A stretch of 64,000 nt of DNA from Bog-752 sp963799395 (lineage in GTDB: Bacteria > Actinomycetota > Thermoleophilia > UBA2241): assembly GCA_963799395.1 (NCBI GenBank), contig CAWCWZ010000039.1, positions 15,656 through 79,655 of the forward strand, in the 5' to 3' direction. Position 1 is the stretch's first letter. The number at the start of each line of letters is the position of its first letter. The translations under genes and the position numbers were made by a program. The notes beneath the pieces were generated by a model, which had not been told where the DNA came from, searched no databases, and worked only from the letters and a program-made list of their open reading frames with translations. Positions 11,777 to 20,577 of the stretch are shown piece after piece.

Positions 11777-12516
11777 TGGGCCAGAAAGTGCATCCCGGCG
11801 GCTTCCGCATCGGCGTCATTCACGACTGGAAGTCGCACTGGTATACCGAAAAGGACTTCAAGGGCTACCTCGCCGAGGACGAGCGCATCCGCAAGCACAT
11901 CTTCGGCAAGCTCTCGCACGCCGGTCTGTCGCGGGTCATCATCCGCAAGGACCAGAACAACGTGACGATCGACATCCACACCGCCCGTCCGGGCATCGTG
12001 ATCGGCAAGAGCGGCTCCGAAGTCGACGCGCTGCGCAAAGAGCTCCACGCGATGACCCACAAGAACGTGCAGGTGAACATCGTCGAGGTCAAGCGTCCCG
12101 AGCTCGACGCCGTCCTCGTGGCCCAGTCCATCGCCGAGCAGCTCGAGAACCGCGTGAGCTTCCGGCGCGCCATGAAGCGGGCGCTCACCAGCGCGATCCG
12201 CTCCGGCGCGGCCGGCATGCGGGTCAAGTGCAGCGGCCGGTTGGGCGGCTCCGAGATGGCGCGCAGCGAGCACTACAGCGAAGGGCGCGTGCCGCTGCAC
12301 ACGCTGAGGGCCGACATCGACTACGGCTTCAAAGAGGCCAAGACGACCTTCGGCCGCATCGGCGTGAAGGTCTGGATCAACAAGGGCGAGATCATGCCCG
12401 AGGGTTTCCCCGTCACCGGCCGCCAGCCGGAGCGCGAAGAGCCGAGCCGCGACCGGGGCCGCGGCGACCGTCGCCCGCGGCGGCCGCAATCCGATCGTCC
12501 GGCGCCCAGAAGATAG
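11776..12516 (+). CDS. rpsC: 30S ribosomal protein S3
   Basis: mRNA-entry helicase component of the small subunit, 246 residues. GTG start overlapping the rplV stop gives MGQKVHPGGFRIGVIHDW. KH domain with GKSG loop near residue 77, then the S3 C-terminal domain (GRLGGSEMARSEHYSEGRVPL). The last 35 residues are an Arg/Pro/Asp-rich disordered tail, a common variable feature of S3. Confidence 0.97.
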   Translation: MGQKVHPGGFRIGVIHDWKSHWYTEKDFKGYLAEDERIRKHIFGKLSHAGLSRVIIRKDQNNVTIDIHTARPGIVIGKSGSEVDALRKELHAMTHKNVQVNIVEVKRPELDAVLVAQSIAEQLENRVSFRRAMKRALTSAIRSGAAGMRVKCSGRLGGSEMARSEHYSEGRVPLHTLRADIDYGFKEAKTTFGRIGVKVWINKGEIMPEGFPVTGRQPEREEPSRDRGRGDRRPRRPQSDRPAPRR

Positions 12517-12528
12517 CGAGTAGCGACC

Positions 12529-12954
12529 ATGCTTCTTCCCAAGAGAGTCAAGCATCGCAAGCACCAGCGCGGCCGCATGTCGGGCCAGGCCAAGGGCGGC
12601 ACCGAGGTCGAGTTCGGCGAGTACGGTCTCAAGGCGCTCGAGCCCGGCTGGGTGAACAACCGCCAGATCGAAGCGGCCCGTATCGCGATGACGCGTTATA
12701 TCAAGCGTGGCGGCAAGGTGTGGATCAACATCTTCCCGCAGAAGCCCGTGACCAAGAAGGCGGCCGAGACCCGTATGGGCGGCGGCAAGGGCTCACCCGA
12801 AACATGGGTCGCGGTCGTCAAGCCGGGCAAGGTCATGTTCGAGCTCGCGGGAGTGAGCGAGCCCGTCGCCCGCGAAGCCATGCGCCTGGCCACGCACAAG
12901 CTGCCGATCAAGTGCAAGTTCGTCACACGGGAGGGGAACCTCTTTGAAGGCTAG
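12529..12954 (+). CDS. rplP: 50S ribosomal protein L16
   Basis: Late-assembling large-subunit protein near the A-site tRNA elbow, 141 residues. Starts MLLPKRVKHRKHQRGRMSG and contains MGGGKGSPETWVAVVKPG. Its 3' end overlaps the start of rpmC, and the GGGAGGGG that serves rpmC lies inside it. Confidence 0.97.
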   Translation: MLLPKRVKHRKHQRGRMSGQAKGGTEVEFGEYGLKALEPGWVNNRQIEAARIAMTRYIKRGGKVWINIFPQKPVTKKAAETRMGGGKGSPETWVAVVKPGKVMFELAGVSEPVAREAMRLATHKLPIKCKFVTREGNLFEG

Positions 12955-13156
12955 ACAGGTTCGAGAACTCTCCGACGAGGAGCTCGAGGTGCGCATCCGC
13001 GACACCCGCAAGGAGCTCTTCAACCTGCGGTTCCAGCACGCGACGGGTCAGCTCGACAACTCGCACAAGTTGACCATTGCGCGGCGCGAGATCGCCCGTC
13101 TGCTGACGGTGCGCACCGAGCGCGAGCACGCGCATGTGAGCGGAGGTGAGGGCTGA
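12944..13156 (+). CDS. rpmC: 50S ribosomal protein L29
   Basis: Small helical exit-site protein, 70 residues. The TTG start at 12944 overlaps rplP by 11 nt and is preceded by GGGAGGGG. The sequence MKARQVRELSDEELEVRI and the FNLRFQHATGQL block are typical. Its last base is shared with the rpsQ ATG (TGATG overlap). Confidence 0.96.
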   Translation: MKARQVRELSDEELEVRIRDTRKELFNLRFQHATGQLDNSHKLTIARREIARLLTVRTEREHAHVSGGEG

Positions 13157-13638
13157 TGCCGGCCCGCAAGTCAGAACCGGCCGGCACGCCGGCCAAGAAG
13201 GCTTCGGCGGCCCGCAAGCCGGCGGCCAAGAAGACGGCCGCCGCCAAGGCCGGCGCCAAGTCGACCGCGGCCAAGAAGCCGGCCGCCGTCAAAAAGCCGC
13301 CGAAGACGGCGGCCAAGAAGCCGGCGGCCGCGCCGGCGGCCGTCAAGAAGCCGGTCAAGGCCAAGGCGCCGCGGCCGGCTCCGGCCAGGGTGCCGGGGCG
13401 CAAGGAGCGTCGCGGCGTGGTCGTGAGCTCGGCGATGGACAAGACCATCGTCGTGCGCATCGACGCCGTGCGCTCGCACGACAAGTACCGCAAGGTGGTG
13501 CGTCGCACGAGCAAGCTGCACGCCCACGACGAGCACAACGTGGCCGGTGTCGGCGACGTCGTGCGCATCGTCGAGACTCGTCCGCTCAGCGCGACCAAGC
13601 ACTGGCGGCTCCTCGAAGTGCTCGCGAAGGCCAAGTAA
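13156..13638 (+). CDS. rpsQ: 30S ribosomal protein S17 with N-terminal tail
   Basis: Primary 16S rRNA-binding protein. The S17 OB-fold core starts near residue 82 (RKERRGVVVSSAMDKTIVV) and ends HWRLLEVLAKAK. The first 80 residues are an Ala/Lys/Pro-rich tail built of KKPAA-like repeats, making the protein 160 residues rather than about 85. The start overlaps the rpmC stop, so the tail is in the coupled reading frame. The tail resembles those on histone H1-like and actinobacterial HU proteins and on L4 in this same operon. Confidence 0.94.
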   Translation: MPARKSEPAGTPAKKASAARKPAAKKTAAAKAGAKSTAAKKPAAVKKPPKTAAKKPAAAPAAVKKPVKAKAPRPAPARVPGRKERRGVVVSSAMDKTIVVRIDAVRSHDKYRKVVRRTSKLHAHDEHNVAGVGDVVRIVETRPLSATKHWRLLEVLAKAK

Positions 13639-13655
13639 GAGGCGGAGATCAAGAG

Positions 13656-14024
13656 ATGATCCAGACCGAGTCGAGACTGAGAGTGGCCGACAACACCGGC
13701 GCCCGCGAGATCCTGTGCATCAGGGTGCGGGGCGGTTCGCGGCGACGCTACGCCCGCGTGGGCGATGTGATCGTGGCCACGGTCAAGTCGGCGACGCCTG
13801 GAGGCAGCGTCAAGAAGGGCGACGTGGTCACCGCCGTCGTCGTGCGCACCAAGAAGGAGTTCGGGCGCAAGGACGGCACGTACATCGCCTTCGACGAGAA
13901 CGCCGCCGTGCTGATCGACAACCAGAACAACCCGCGTGGCACCCGCATCTTCGGGCCCGTCGCGCGCGAGCTGCGTGAGCGCAATTTCATGAAGATCGTC
14001 TCCCTGGCCCCGGAAGTCCTGTAG
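13656..14024 (+). CDS. rplN: 50S ribosomal protein L14
   Basis: Subunit-interface protein, 122 residues (standard). The ATG at 13656 gives MIQTESRLRVADNTGAREIL, the canonical start; GGCGGAG precedes it. The conserved NQNNPRGTRIFGPVARELRE segment is present. 17 nt after rpsQ. Confidence 0.97.
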   Translation: MIQTESRLRVADNTGAREILCIRVRGGSRRRYARVGDVIVATVKSATPGGSVKKGDVVTAVVVRTKKEFGRKDGTYIAFDENAAVLIDNQNNPRGTRIFGPVARELRERNFMKIVSLAPEVL

Positions 14025-14052
14025 GGGCCGGGTAGGGAGCTGAGGTCGAACG

Positions 14053-14388
14053 ATGTCGGTAATGAAGATCCATAAGGGCGACCAGGTCATGGTCATCAGC
14101 GGCAAGGAGTCGGGCAAGAGCGGCAAGGTGCTGCGCGTCGACAAAGAGAAGCGGCGCGTGGTGATCGAGCGGCTCAACATGGCCAAGCGTCACACCCGCC
14201 CCAACCCCAAGAAGAACCCGCAGGGCGGCGTGATCGAGCGCGAGGCCGCGATCGACGCCTCGAACGTCATGCTCGTGTGCCCCGCCTGCGGCCAGTCGAC
14301 CAGGGTCGGCTACCGGTTTACCGACGACGGCGCCAAGGTGCGCGTCTGCCGGCGCGCGGGCTGCGGCAAAGACATCGACAGGGCATAG
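14053..14388 (+). CDS. rplX: 50S ribosomal protein L24
   Basis: Assembly initiator and exit-site protein, 111 residues. KOW motif near the N-terminus (GDQVMVISGKESGKSGKVL). The C-terminal part has a four-Cys zinc-ribbon-like pattern (CPACG ... VCRRAGCG). Follows rplN by 28 nt with GGGAGCTGAGG upstream. Confidence 0.96.
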   Translation: MSVMKIHKGDQVMVISGKESGKSGKVLRVDKEKRRVVIERLNMAKRHTRPNPKKNPQGGVIEREAAIDASNVMLVCPACGQSTRVGYRFTDDGAKVRVCRRAGCGKDIDRA

Positions 14389-14390
14389 GC

Positions 14391-14933
14391 ATGTCACGAC
14401 TCAAGGACAGATACGCAAGCGAGATCGTCCCGGCGCTGCGCGAGCGGTTCGGCTACGACAACGTCATGCAGGTGCCGCGCGTCAGCAAGCTCACCCTCAA
14501 CATGGGTGTCGGCGAGGCCAAGACCAACGCCAAGCTGCTCGACGACGCGGTCGAGGAGATGGCCCTGATCGCCGGCCAGCATCCGGTGATCACCAAGGCC
14601 CGCCGGTCGATCGCCGGCTTCAAGCTGCGCGAGGGCATGTCGATCGGCTGCAAGGTCACGCTGCGCGGCGAGCGCATGTACGAGATGATCGACCGCCTGG
14701 TGTCGGTCGCCCTGCCGCGCATCCGCGACTTTCGCGGGATCGCGCCCGACCAGTTCGACGGTCGCGGCAACTTCTCGATGGGCATCCGCGAACAGACGAT
14801 CTTCCCCGAGATCGACTACGACGCCGTCAATCAGCTTCGGGGCATGAACATCACGATCACCACGACCGCGACTACAGACGAAGAAGGCCGCGCCCTGCTG
14901 TCCCTGCTGGGCATGCCCTTTCGTGAAAGCTAG
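14391..14933 (+). CDS. rplE: 50S ribosomal protein L5
   Basis: 5S rRNA-binding protein of the central protuberance, 180 residues. The ATG two bases after the rplX stop gives MSRLKDRYASEIVPALRERF. Conserved PRVSKLTLNMGVGEA and GNFSMGIREQTIFPEID segments are present. Typical length. Confidence 0.97.
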   Translation: MSRLKDRYASEIVPALRERFGYDNVMQVPRVSKLTLNMGVGEAKTNAKLLDDAVEEMALIAGQHPVITKARRSIAGFKLREGMSIGCKVTLRGERMYEMIDRLVSVALPRIRDFRGIAPDQFDGRGNFSMGIREQTIFPEIDYDAVNQLRGMNITITTTATTDEEGRALLSLLGMPFRES

Positions 14934-14943
14934 GAGTTAGCAC

Positions 14944-15129
14944 ATGGCCAAGACATCCCTGGTTGTGAAGGCCGGCCGCAAGCAGCGCTACAGCACGCGC
15001 GAGTACCACCGGTGCATGCGTTGCGGACGCCCGCGCGGCTACTTCCGTCAGTTCGGTCTGTGTCGCATCTGCCTGCGCGAGCTCGCCCACGAGGGCGTCA
15101 TTCCCGGCCTGACCAAGTCGAGCTGGTAA
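14944..15129 (+). CDS. rpsZ: 30S ribosomal protein S14 type Z (zinc-binding)
   Basis: Short 61-residue S14 with the zinc-finger CMRCGRPRGY ... CRICLREL (two CxxC pairs). This is the C+ form, used when zinc is sufficient. Start MAKTSLVVKAGRKQRYS preceded by GGAG. Position between rplE and rpsH is standard. Confidence 0.97.
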   Translation: MAKTSLVVKAGRKQRYSTREYHRCMRCGRPRGYFRQFGLCRICLRELAHEGVIPGLTKSSW

Positions 15130-15144
15130 GGGAGGCGACGAGAA

Positions 15145-15543
15145 GTGTCCATGACCGATCCCATCGCCGATATGCTCACCCGCATCCGCAACGCGAACCG
15201 GGCGAACCACGCCGAGGTCGAGATCCCCGCGTCGCGCATGAAGGCGGACATCGCCAGGCTGCTGCTCGAGCAGGGCTACATCACCGGTTTCGAGACACGG
15301 CCCGGCGAGCACGGCGAACTGCTCGTCGTCGGCCTCAAGTACGGCAAGAACCGTGAGCGCGTGATCTCCGGCATCAAGCGGGTCTCCAAGCCCGGTCGCC
15401 GCATCTACGCCCGCAAGGACGCCCTGCCGAAGGTCCTGGGCGGCCTCGGCGTGGCGATCATCTCAACGTCACGTGGCCTCGTGACCAGCGCCGAAGCGCA
15501 ACGCCTCGGGCTGGGCGGCGAGGTCATCTGCTTCGTCTGGTAA
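15145..15543 (+). CDS. rpsH: 30S ribosomal protein S8
   Basis: 16S rRNA-binding and operon-regulatory protein, 132 residues. The GTG at 15145 (MSMTDPIADMLTRIRNA) is preferred because GGGAGG lies about 9 nt upstream; an in-frame ATG two codons later is the alternative. The C-terminal STSRGLVTSAEAQRLGLGGE motif is conserved. Confidence 0.97.
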   Translation: MSMTDPIADMLTRIRNANRANHAEVEIPASRMKADIARLLLEQGYITGFETRPGEHGELLVVGLKYGKNRERVISGIKRVSKPGRRIYARKDALPKVLGGLGVAIISTSRGLVTSAEAQRLGLGGEVICFVW

Positions 15544-15552
15544 GGAAGAGCA

Positions 15553-16086
15553 TTGTCACGTATCGGAAGAGCACCCATCGCAGTGCCGGCCGGCGTCGAG
15601 TTCTCGAACGATCAGGGCGTGGTGACCGTCAAGGGCCCTCGCGGCGAGCTCACGCAGCGTCTGCCGCGCGAGATGATCATCTCGCTCGACGACGCCACCA
15701 TCACGGTCTCGCGGCCGACCGACAGCGCCCCTCATCGGTCGCTGCACGGCCTGACACGAACGCTCATCGCCAACATGGTGCAGGGCGTCACCGACGGCTT
15801 CGAGAAGCGTCTCGAGATCGTCGGCGTGGGCTACCGCGCCAGCATGAAGGGCGACGACCTCGAGCTGCTCGTCGGCTTCAGCCATCCGGCCGTCGTGACG
15901 CCGCCCCCGGGCATCGAGTTCCAGACGCCGCAGCCCCAGGTGGTGCTGGTGCGCGGTATCGACAAGCAGGCCGTCGGCGAGGTCGCGGCGCAGATCAGGT
16001 CGCTGCGTCCGCCCGAGCCGTACAAGGGCAAGGGCATCCGTTACGCGGGCGAGTACGTCGCGCGCAAGGTCGGCAAGCGCGCCTAG
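15553..16086 (+). CDS. rplF: 50S ribosomal protein L6
   Basis: Large-subunit protein near the factor-binding site, 177 residues with the usual two duplicated domains. TTG start (MSRIGRAPIAVPAGV) after AAGGAAG. Conserved C-terminal PPEPYKGKGIRYAGE segment is present. Confidence 0.97.
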   Translation: MSRIGRAPIAVPAGVEFSNDQGVVTVKGPRGELTQRLPREMIISLDDATITVSRPTDSAPHRSLHGLTRTLIANMVQGVTDGFEKRLEIVGVGYRASMKGDDLELLVGFSHPAVVTPPPGIEFQTPQPQVVLVRGIDKQAVGEVAAQIRSLRPPEPYKGKGIRYAGEYVARKVGKRA

Positions 16087-16114
16087 GCGTGATCGGACCA
16101 AAGGAACTGAAGGC

Positions 16115-16468
16115 ATGAGTACCAAGACAACCGTCGAGGCCCGCGCCAAGAGGCGCCGCCGGATCCGCGCCAAGGTCACCGGCAGCGCCGCGCGCCCGCG
16201 GGTCTCCGTGTTTCGCTCCAACCGGGCCATCTACGCCCAGCTGATCGACGACACGACCGGCACCACGCTCGCGGCGGCGCGCTCGAACGAAGTCGACGCC
16301 GGCGGGCTCGACAAGAGCGGCGTGGCCAAGAAGGTCGGCGTCCTGCTCGCCGAGCGGGCGCGCGCCCGGAACATCGACTCGGTCGTCTTCGACCGGTCCG
16401 GCTACCTGTACCATGGGCGCGTCAAGGCGCTCGCCGAGGGCGCCCGCGAGGGCGGGCTCGTTTTCTAG
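16115..16468 (+). CDS. rplR: 50S ribosomal protein L18
   Basis: 5S rRNA-binding protein, 117 residues. Starts MSTKTTVEARAKRRRRIRAK and ends FDRSGYLYHGRVKALAEGAREGG, both standard. AAGGAACTGAAGG upstream provides the ribosome-binding site. Confidence 0.97.
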   Translation: MSTKTTVEARAKRRRRIRAKVTGSAARPRVSVFRSNRAIYAQLIDDTTGTTLAAARSNEVDAGGLDKSGVAKKVGVLLAERARARNIDSVVFDRSGYLYHGRVKALAEGAREGGLVF

Positions 16469-16490
16469 TAAAGAAAGTGAAGGAAGCTCT

Positions 16491-17063
16491 GTGGCCAGAA
16501 CACCTGTTGATGGAGTAGAGCTCAAAGAACGCGTGGTCGACATCAACCGTGTCGCGAAGGTCGTGAAGGGCGGTCGCCGCTTCTCGTTCACGGCGCTCGT
16601 GGTGGTCGGCGACGAGAACGGCAACGTGGGCGCGGGCTACGGCAAGGCGCGCGAGGTCCCGCTGGCCATCCAGAAGGCGATCCTCGACGCCAAGAAGAAC
16701 ATGTTCAGGGTGCCGCGCTACCGCACGACGATCCCTCACGAGGTGCTCGGTCGCTACGGCGCCGGCCGCGTGCTGCTCAAGCCGGCCTCCGAAGGCACGG
16801 GCGTCATCGCGGCGGCCGGGGTGCGCGCCGTCCTCGAGCTCGCCGGCGTGCGCGACATCCTCACCAAGTGCCTCGGCACGACGAACCCGATCAACATGGT
16901 GCGGGCCACGGTGACGGGCCTGAAGAGCCTGAAGACGCCGGCCGACGTCGCCCGTCTGCGCGGCCTCACGACCGCTCAGGTGCTCGGTCTGCCGCCGCGC
17001 GGCGAGGCCGCGACGAACGACGGCGAGCCGGCCGAGGCGTCGCCGGCGGCAGGCGAGGCATGA
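16491..17063 (+). CDS. rpsE: 30S ribosomal protein S5
   Basis: Decoding-fidelity and helicase protein, 190 residues. The GTG start (MARTPVDGVELKERVVD) follows GAAGGAAG. S5 N-terminal RNA-binding fold is visible in VNRVAKVVKGGRRF-type sequence and the GYGKAREVP loop. The C-terminus has a short Ala/Glu/Pro-rich tail beyond the normal core. Its stop overlaps the rpmD ATG. Confidence 0.97.
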   Translation: MARTPVDGVELKERVVDINRVAKVVKGGRRFSFTALVVVGDENGNVGAGYGKAREVPLAIQKAILDAKKNMFRVPRYRTTIPHEVLGRYGAGRVLLKPASEGTGVIAAAGVRAVLELAGVRDILTKCLGTTNPINMVRATVTGLKSLKTPADVARLRGLTTAQVLGLPPRGEAATNDGEPAEASPAAGEA

Positions 17064-17257
17064 CCGTGGCCGAGCTCGAGATCACCCAGGTACGGAGCGG
17101 CATCGGCACGCCGCCCGACCATCGCGGCACGTTGCGGGCGCTCGGCATCAAGCGCATGCACCACACGGTGGTCCAGCAAGACAACCCCGTGATCCGGGGC
17201 ATGATCCGCAAGGTGTCGTACCTCCTCGAGGTGCGGCCCGCCACGAAGAAACCGTGA
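17060..17257 (+). CDS. rpmD: 50S ribosomal protein L30
   Basis: Small large-subunit protein, 65 residues. ATG at 17060 overlaps the rpsE stop (ATGA). The sequence ITQVRSGIGTPPDHRGTLRA followed by LGIKRMHHTVV is the L30 signature. An upstream in-frame extension exists but runs inside rpsE and is not used. Confidence 0.95.
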   Translation: MTVAELEITQVRSGIGTPPDHRGTLRALGIKRMHHTVVQQDNPVIRGMIRKVSYLLEVRPATKKP

Positions 17258-17264
17258 GTAGAGC

Positions 17265-17741
17265 ATGAGCGATCTCGGTCTGAACGATCTCAAGCCCAAC
17301 CCCGGCTCGACCAAGAACACCAAGCGGCTCGGGCGCGGCAAGGGCAGCGGCCAGGGCAAGACGGCCGGCCGCGGCCACAAGGGCTTCAACGCCCGCTCCG
17401 GCGGCGGTGTGCGGCCCGGCTACGAGGGCGGCCAGATGCCGCTCTACATGCGGCTCGGCAAGCTGCGCGGGCCGAACATGAAGAAGAGCATGCCGATCGG
17501 GCCGTTTCGCACGTACTGCGTGCCGGTCAACGTCGGCCGCCTCGCGAACGCCTTCGAGGCCGGGGCCGAGGTCACTCCCGAGGCGCTCGTCTCCAGGCGC
17601 ATCGTCAAGAACACCCGGACGCCCATCAAGATCCTGGGCGGCGGCGAGGTCGCGGTGGCGCTGACCGTGCGCGCCCACGCGTTCTCCGCGAAGGCGGCCG
17701 ACAAGATCCGGGCGGCCGGCGGCACCATCGAGCTGCTCTAG
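17265..17741 (+). CDS. rplO: 50S ribosomal protein L15
   Basis: Large-subunit protein, 158 residues. Starts MSDLGLNDLKPNPGSTKNTK; glycine-rich RNA-binding N-terminus GRGKGSGQGKTAGRGHKG and the GGQMPLYMRLGKLRG segment are diagnostic. Followed by secY, the standard spc order. Confidence 0.97.
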   Translation: MSDLGLNDLKPNPGSTKNTKRLGRGKGSGQGKTAGRGHKGFNARSGGGVRPGYEGGQMPLYMRLGKLRGPNMKKSMPIGPFRTYCVPVNVGRLANAFEAGAEVTPEALVSRRIVKNTRTPIKILGGGEVAVALTVRAHAFSAKAADKIRAAGGTIELL

Positions 17742-17770
17742 TCGGGCAGTAGGCGAAGCGGGGCGCGGAC

Positions 17771-19037
17771 GTGAACAACAAGCTCTGGCAGTCGCTCGCC
17801 AACTCCTGGAAGATCCCGGAGCTGCGCAAGAAGCTCCTGTTCACGGCGGCGATGCTCGCGATCTACCGGTTCGGCGCCCATGTGCCGGTGCCGGGCGTCA
17901 ACGTCCAGGCCCTCGAGTCGTTCTTCAACAGTGGCGCCGGCGGCGTTCTCGGTTTCCTCAACCTGTTCTCGGGCGGGGCGCTGAACAAGGTCGCCGTCTT
18001 TGCCCTGGGCATCATGCCCTACATCACGGCCTCGATCATCATGCAGCTTCTCACGGTGGTCATCCCCAAGCTCGAGGAGCTCCAGAAAGAGGGCGAGCAG
18101 GGCCAGAAGATCATCACCCAGTACAGCCGCTACCTCACGGTCGGCCTGGCCGCCGTGCAGTCGGTCGGCTACATCTTCCTGTTCAAGACCTACCACGCGC
18201 TGCCCAACCTCACGGTCACGAAGTTCGCGCTCATCCTCTTCACCCTCACGGCGGGCGCGACGCTGCGTCATGTGGATCGGCGAGCTCATCACGGCGCGGG
18301 GCATCGGCAACGGCATGTCGATCCTCATCTTCATCAGCATCATCTCGCGCGTCCCGGGTGGTCTCGCCAAGTTCTTCGAAGGCTCCATGACGCTGGTCTC
18401 GCAGGTCGCGTTCGTGATCATCGCCCTGGCCGTGATCGTCGCCGTCATCTGGATCACTACCGGCGAACGGCGCATCCCCGTGCAGTACGCCAAGCGCATC
18501 GTCGGGCGGCGCATGATGGGCGGCACCAGTACCTTCATCCCGCTCAAGGTCAACATGGCCGGCGTGATCCCGGTCATCTTCGCGGCGTCGGTCATGCTCA
18601 TCCCGGTGACGATCGCGACCTACCTGCCCGGCGGGCAGAACAGCTGGTTCGCGCGTTCCTTCGGGCCCAATACCGTCGCCTACATCATCGGCGAGGCCCT
18701 GCTCATCATCCTGTTCACGTACTTCTACACGGCCGTCACCTTCAACCCCATCGACCAGGCCGACAACCTCAAGAAGTACGGCGGCTTCGTGCCGGGCGTG
18801 CGGCCCGGGCGGCCGACGGCCGAGTTCCTCGACCGCATCCTCACCAGGCTCACGCTCCCCGGCGCGCTCTTCCTCGCTGCCGTGGCCGTGCTGCCGTGGG
18901 TGCTCTACCGCTTCTTCAACGTACCGTTCCAGTTCGGCGGCACGTCCATCCTGATCGTGGTCGGCGTCGCCCTCGACACCATGCGTCAGATGGAGGCGCA
19001 GCTGCTCATGCGCCACTACGAGGGCTTTCTCAAGTAG
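17771..19037 (+). CDS. secY: Preprotein translocase subunit SecY (one frameshift)
   Basis: Channel-forming inner-membrane subunit of the Sec translocon, about 421 residues in ten transmembrane helices. The first frame starts with GTG (MNNKLWQSLANSWKIPELRK) and includes the plug region; the second begins at VMWIGELITARGIGNGMS and ends MRHYEGFLK. One extra C near 18266 (ACGCTG-C-GTCATG) accounts for the shift; removing it gives TLVMWIGE, the expected sequence. Essential gene, so error is more likely than inactivation. adk follows 2 nt later. Confidence 0.94.
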
Positions 19038-19039
19038 CC

Positions 19040-19714
19040 GTGGCCGGGCGTCCTCTCGACATCGTCCTGCTGGGCGCCCCCGGTTCGGGCAAGGGCACGC
19101 AGGCCGAGCGCATCGCGCCGGCCTTCTTTTTGCCCCACGTCTCGACCGGCGACATCCTGCGCGCCGCCGTCAGGGGCGGCACCGAGCTCGGCGTCGCCGC
19201 GAAGCGCTATATGGACGCGGGCGACCTCGTGCCCGACGAGGTCGTGATCGGCATCATCCGCGAGCGCCTGGCTCAAGGCGACACGACGGCTGGGTTCATG
19301 CTCGACGGTTTTCCCCGGACGCTCGAACAAGCCGCCGCTCTCGACGACATGCTCGCCGGCGCCGGGCGGGCGCTGCGGCTCGTGCTGCTCGTCGACGTTC
19401 CCGAAGAAGAGCTCGTGCAGCGGCTCGCCGGGCGTCGCGCCTGCCGGACTTGCGGCCGCGGCTACAACGTGGTCTTCGACCCGCCGCGGGTCGAGGACGT
19501 GTGCGACGTCTGCGGCGGCGATCTCTTCCAGCGCGACGACGACAACGAGGCCACCGTCCGCAACCGTCTCGCGGTCTACCGCCGGCAGACCGAGCCGCTG
19601 GTCGAGTACTACCGCGCCAAGGGCATCCTCTCGACGGTCCACGGCGGGGGACGCACTCCCGACCAGGTCTTCGCCGACGTCGAGACGCTGCTCAGCGGCG
19701 TCCGGCAGGCGTGA
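19040..19714 (+). CDS. adk: Adenylate kinase
   Basis: Interconverts ATP + AMP and 2 ADP in the cytoplasm, 224 residues. P-loop GAPGSGKGTQ near residue 12, AMP-site DGFPRT and a long LID domain carrying four cysteines (CRTCG ... CDVCGG), the zinc-stabilised form. GTG start two bases after the secY stop. The long LID is typical of the 'long' AK class. Confidence 0.97.
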   Translation: MAGRPLDIVLLGAPGSGKGTQAERIAPAFFLPHVSTGDILRAAVRGGTELGVAAKRYMDAGDLVPDEVVIGIIRERLAQGDTTAGFMLDGFPRTLEQAAALDDMLAGAGRALRLVLLVDVPEEELVQRLAGRRACRTCGRGYNVVFDPPRVEDVCDVCGGDLFQRDDDNEATVRNRLAVYRRQTEPLVEYYRAKGILSTVHGGGRTPDQVFADVETLLSGVRQA

Positions 19715-20499
19715 TCGTCCGCAAGTCAGAGGCTGAGGTCCGCCGCATCGCCGCGGCGGGCACGATCCTCGCCGACTGCCTCGACATGCTGGCCGCCGCG
19801 GTCGCCCCCGGCGTCAAGACGCTCGAGCTCGACGGCATGGCCGAGGAGTTCATCCGCGGCCGCGGCGGCACGCCGACCTTCCTCGGCTATCGCGGCTTTC
19901 CCGGCTCGATCTGCGCGTCGCCCAACGACATGGTCGTGCACGGCATCCCGGGCTCCTACGTCGTCGCCGACGGCGACATCCTCTCACTCGACGTGGGTGT
20001 CACGTTCGACGGCTACGTGGCCGACTCGGCGTTGACCGTGCCGATCGGCACGGTCAACGCCGACGCCCTGCGCCTGCTCGACGTGACCAGGCGCTCGCTC
20101 GAGGCGGGCATCCGCGCCTGCCGGGTCGGCGGCAGGCTCGGCGACGTGTCGCACGCGGTGCAGGAGGTCGTCGAAGCGGCCGGCTTCAGCGTGGTGCGCT
20201 CGCTCGTCGGCCACGGGGTCGGCCGCGAGATGCACGAGGAGCCGCAGATCCCCAACTACGGGCCGGCCGACAAGGGTCCCCGACTCGACGAGGGCATGGT
20301 CTTCGCGATCGAACCCATGGTCAACGCGGGCGACCACGAGGTCTACGTCGGCTCCGACCGGTGGAGCATCTTCAGCTCCGACGGCTCTCTGTCGGCGCAC
20401 TTCGAACACACCGTGGCCCTGACGGCCTCAGGGCCACGGGTGCTCACCAGAAGAACGAGCGAGGTGATGGGCGGCGCCGGCCGGGCGGTGACCGCCTGA
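19711..20499 (+). CDS. map: Methionine aminopeptidase, type I
   Basis: Removes the initiator Met from nascent proteins, 262 residues. GTG at 19711 overlaps the adk stop (GTGA). Metal ligands are visible as LDVGVTFDGYVADSA (two Asp), the GHGVGREMHEEPQIPNYG segment (His), and two later Glu residues (FAIEPM and AHFEHT). adk-map-infA order is the standard spc tail. Confidence 0.97.
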   Translation: MIVRKSEAEVRRIAAAGTILADCLDMLAAAVAPGVKTLELDGMAEEFIRGRGGTPTFLGYRGFPGSICASPNDMVVHGIPGSYVVADGDILSLDVGVTFDGYVADSALTVPIGTVNADALRLLDVTRRSLEAGIRACRVGGRLGDVSHAVQEVVEAAGFSVVRSLVGHGVGREMHEEPQIPNYGPADKGPRLDEGMVFAIEPMVNAGDHEVYVGSDRWSIFSSDGSLSAHFEHTVALTASGPRVLTRRTSEVMGGAGRAVTA

Positions 20500-20518
20500 C
20501 GGGGCGCCGCCGGCAGCC

Positions 20519-20547
20519 TCGACTCGACAAAACCGCTGTGGTATCAT
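20519..20547 (+). promoter_or_regulatory. Possible promoter for infA-rpmJ-alpha genes
   Basis: TCGACT at 20519-20524 and TATCAT at 20542-20547 with 17-nt spacing, located right after map and 30 nt ahead of the infA ATG. The -35 match is moderate. Confidence 0.45.
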
Positions 20548-20577
20548 GAGCGGCCGCGTTTGCGAACGACGGGGAGT

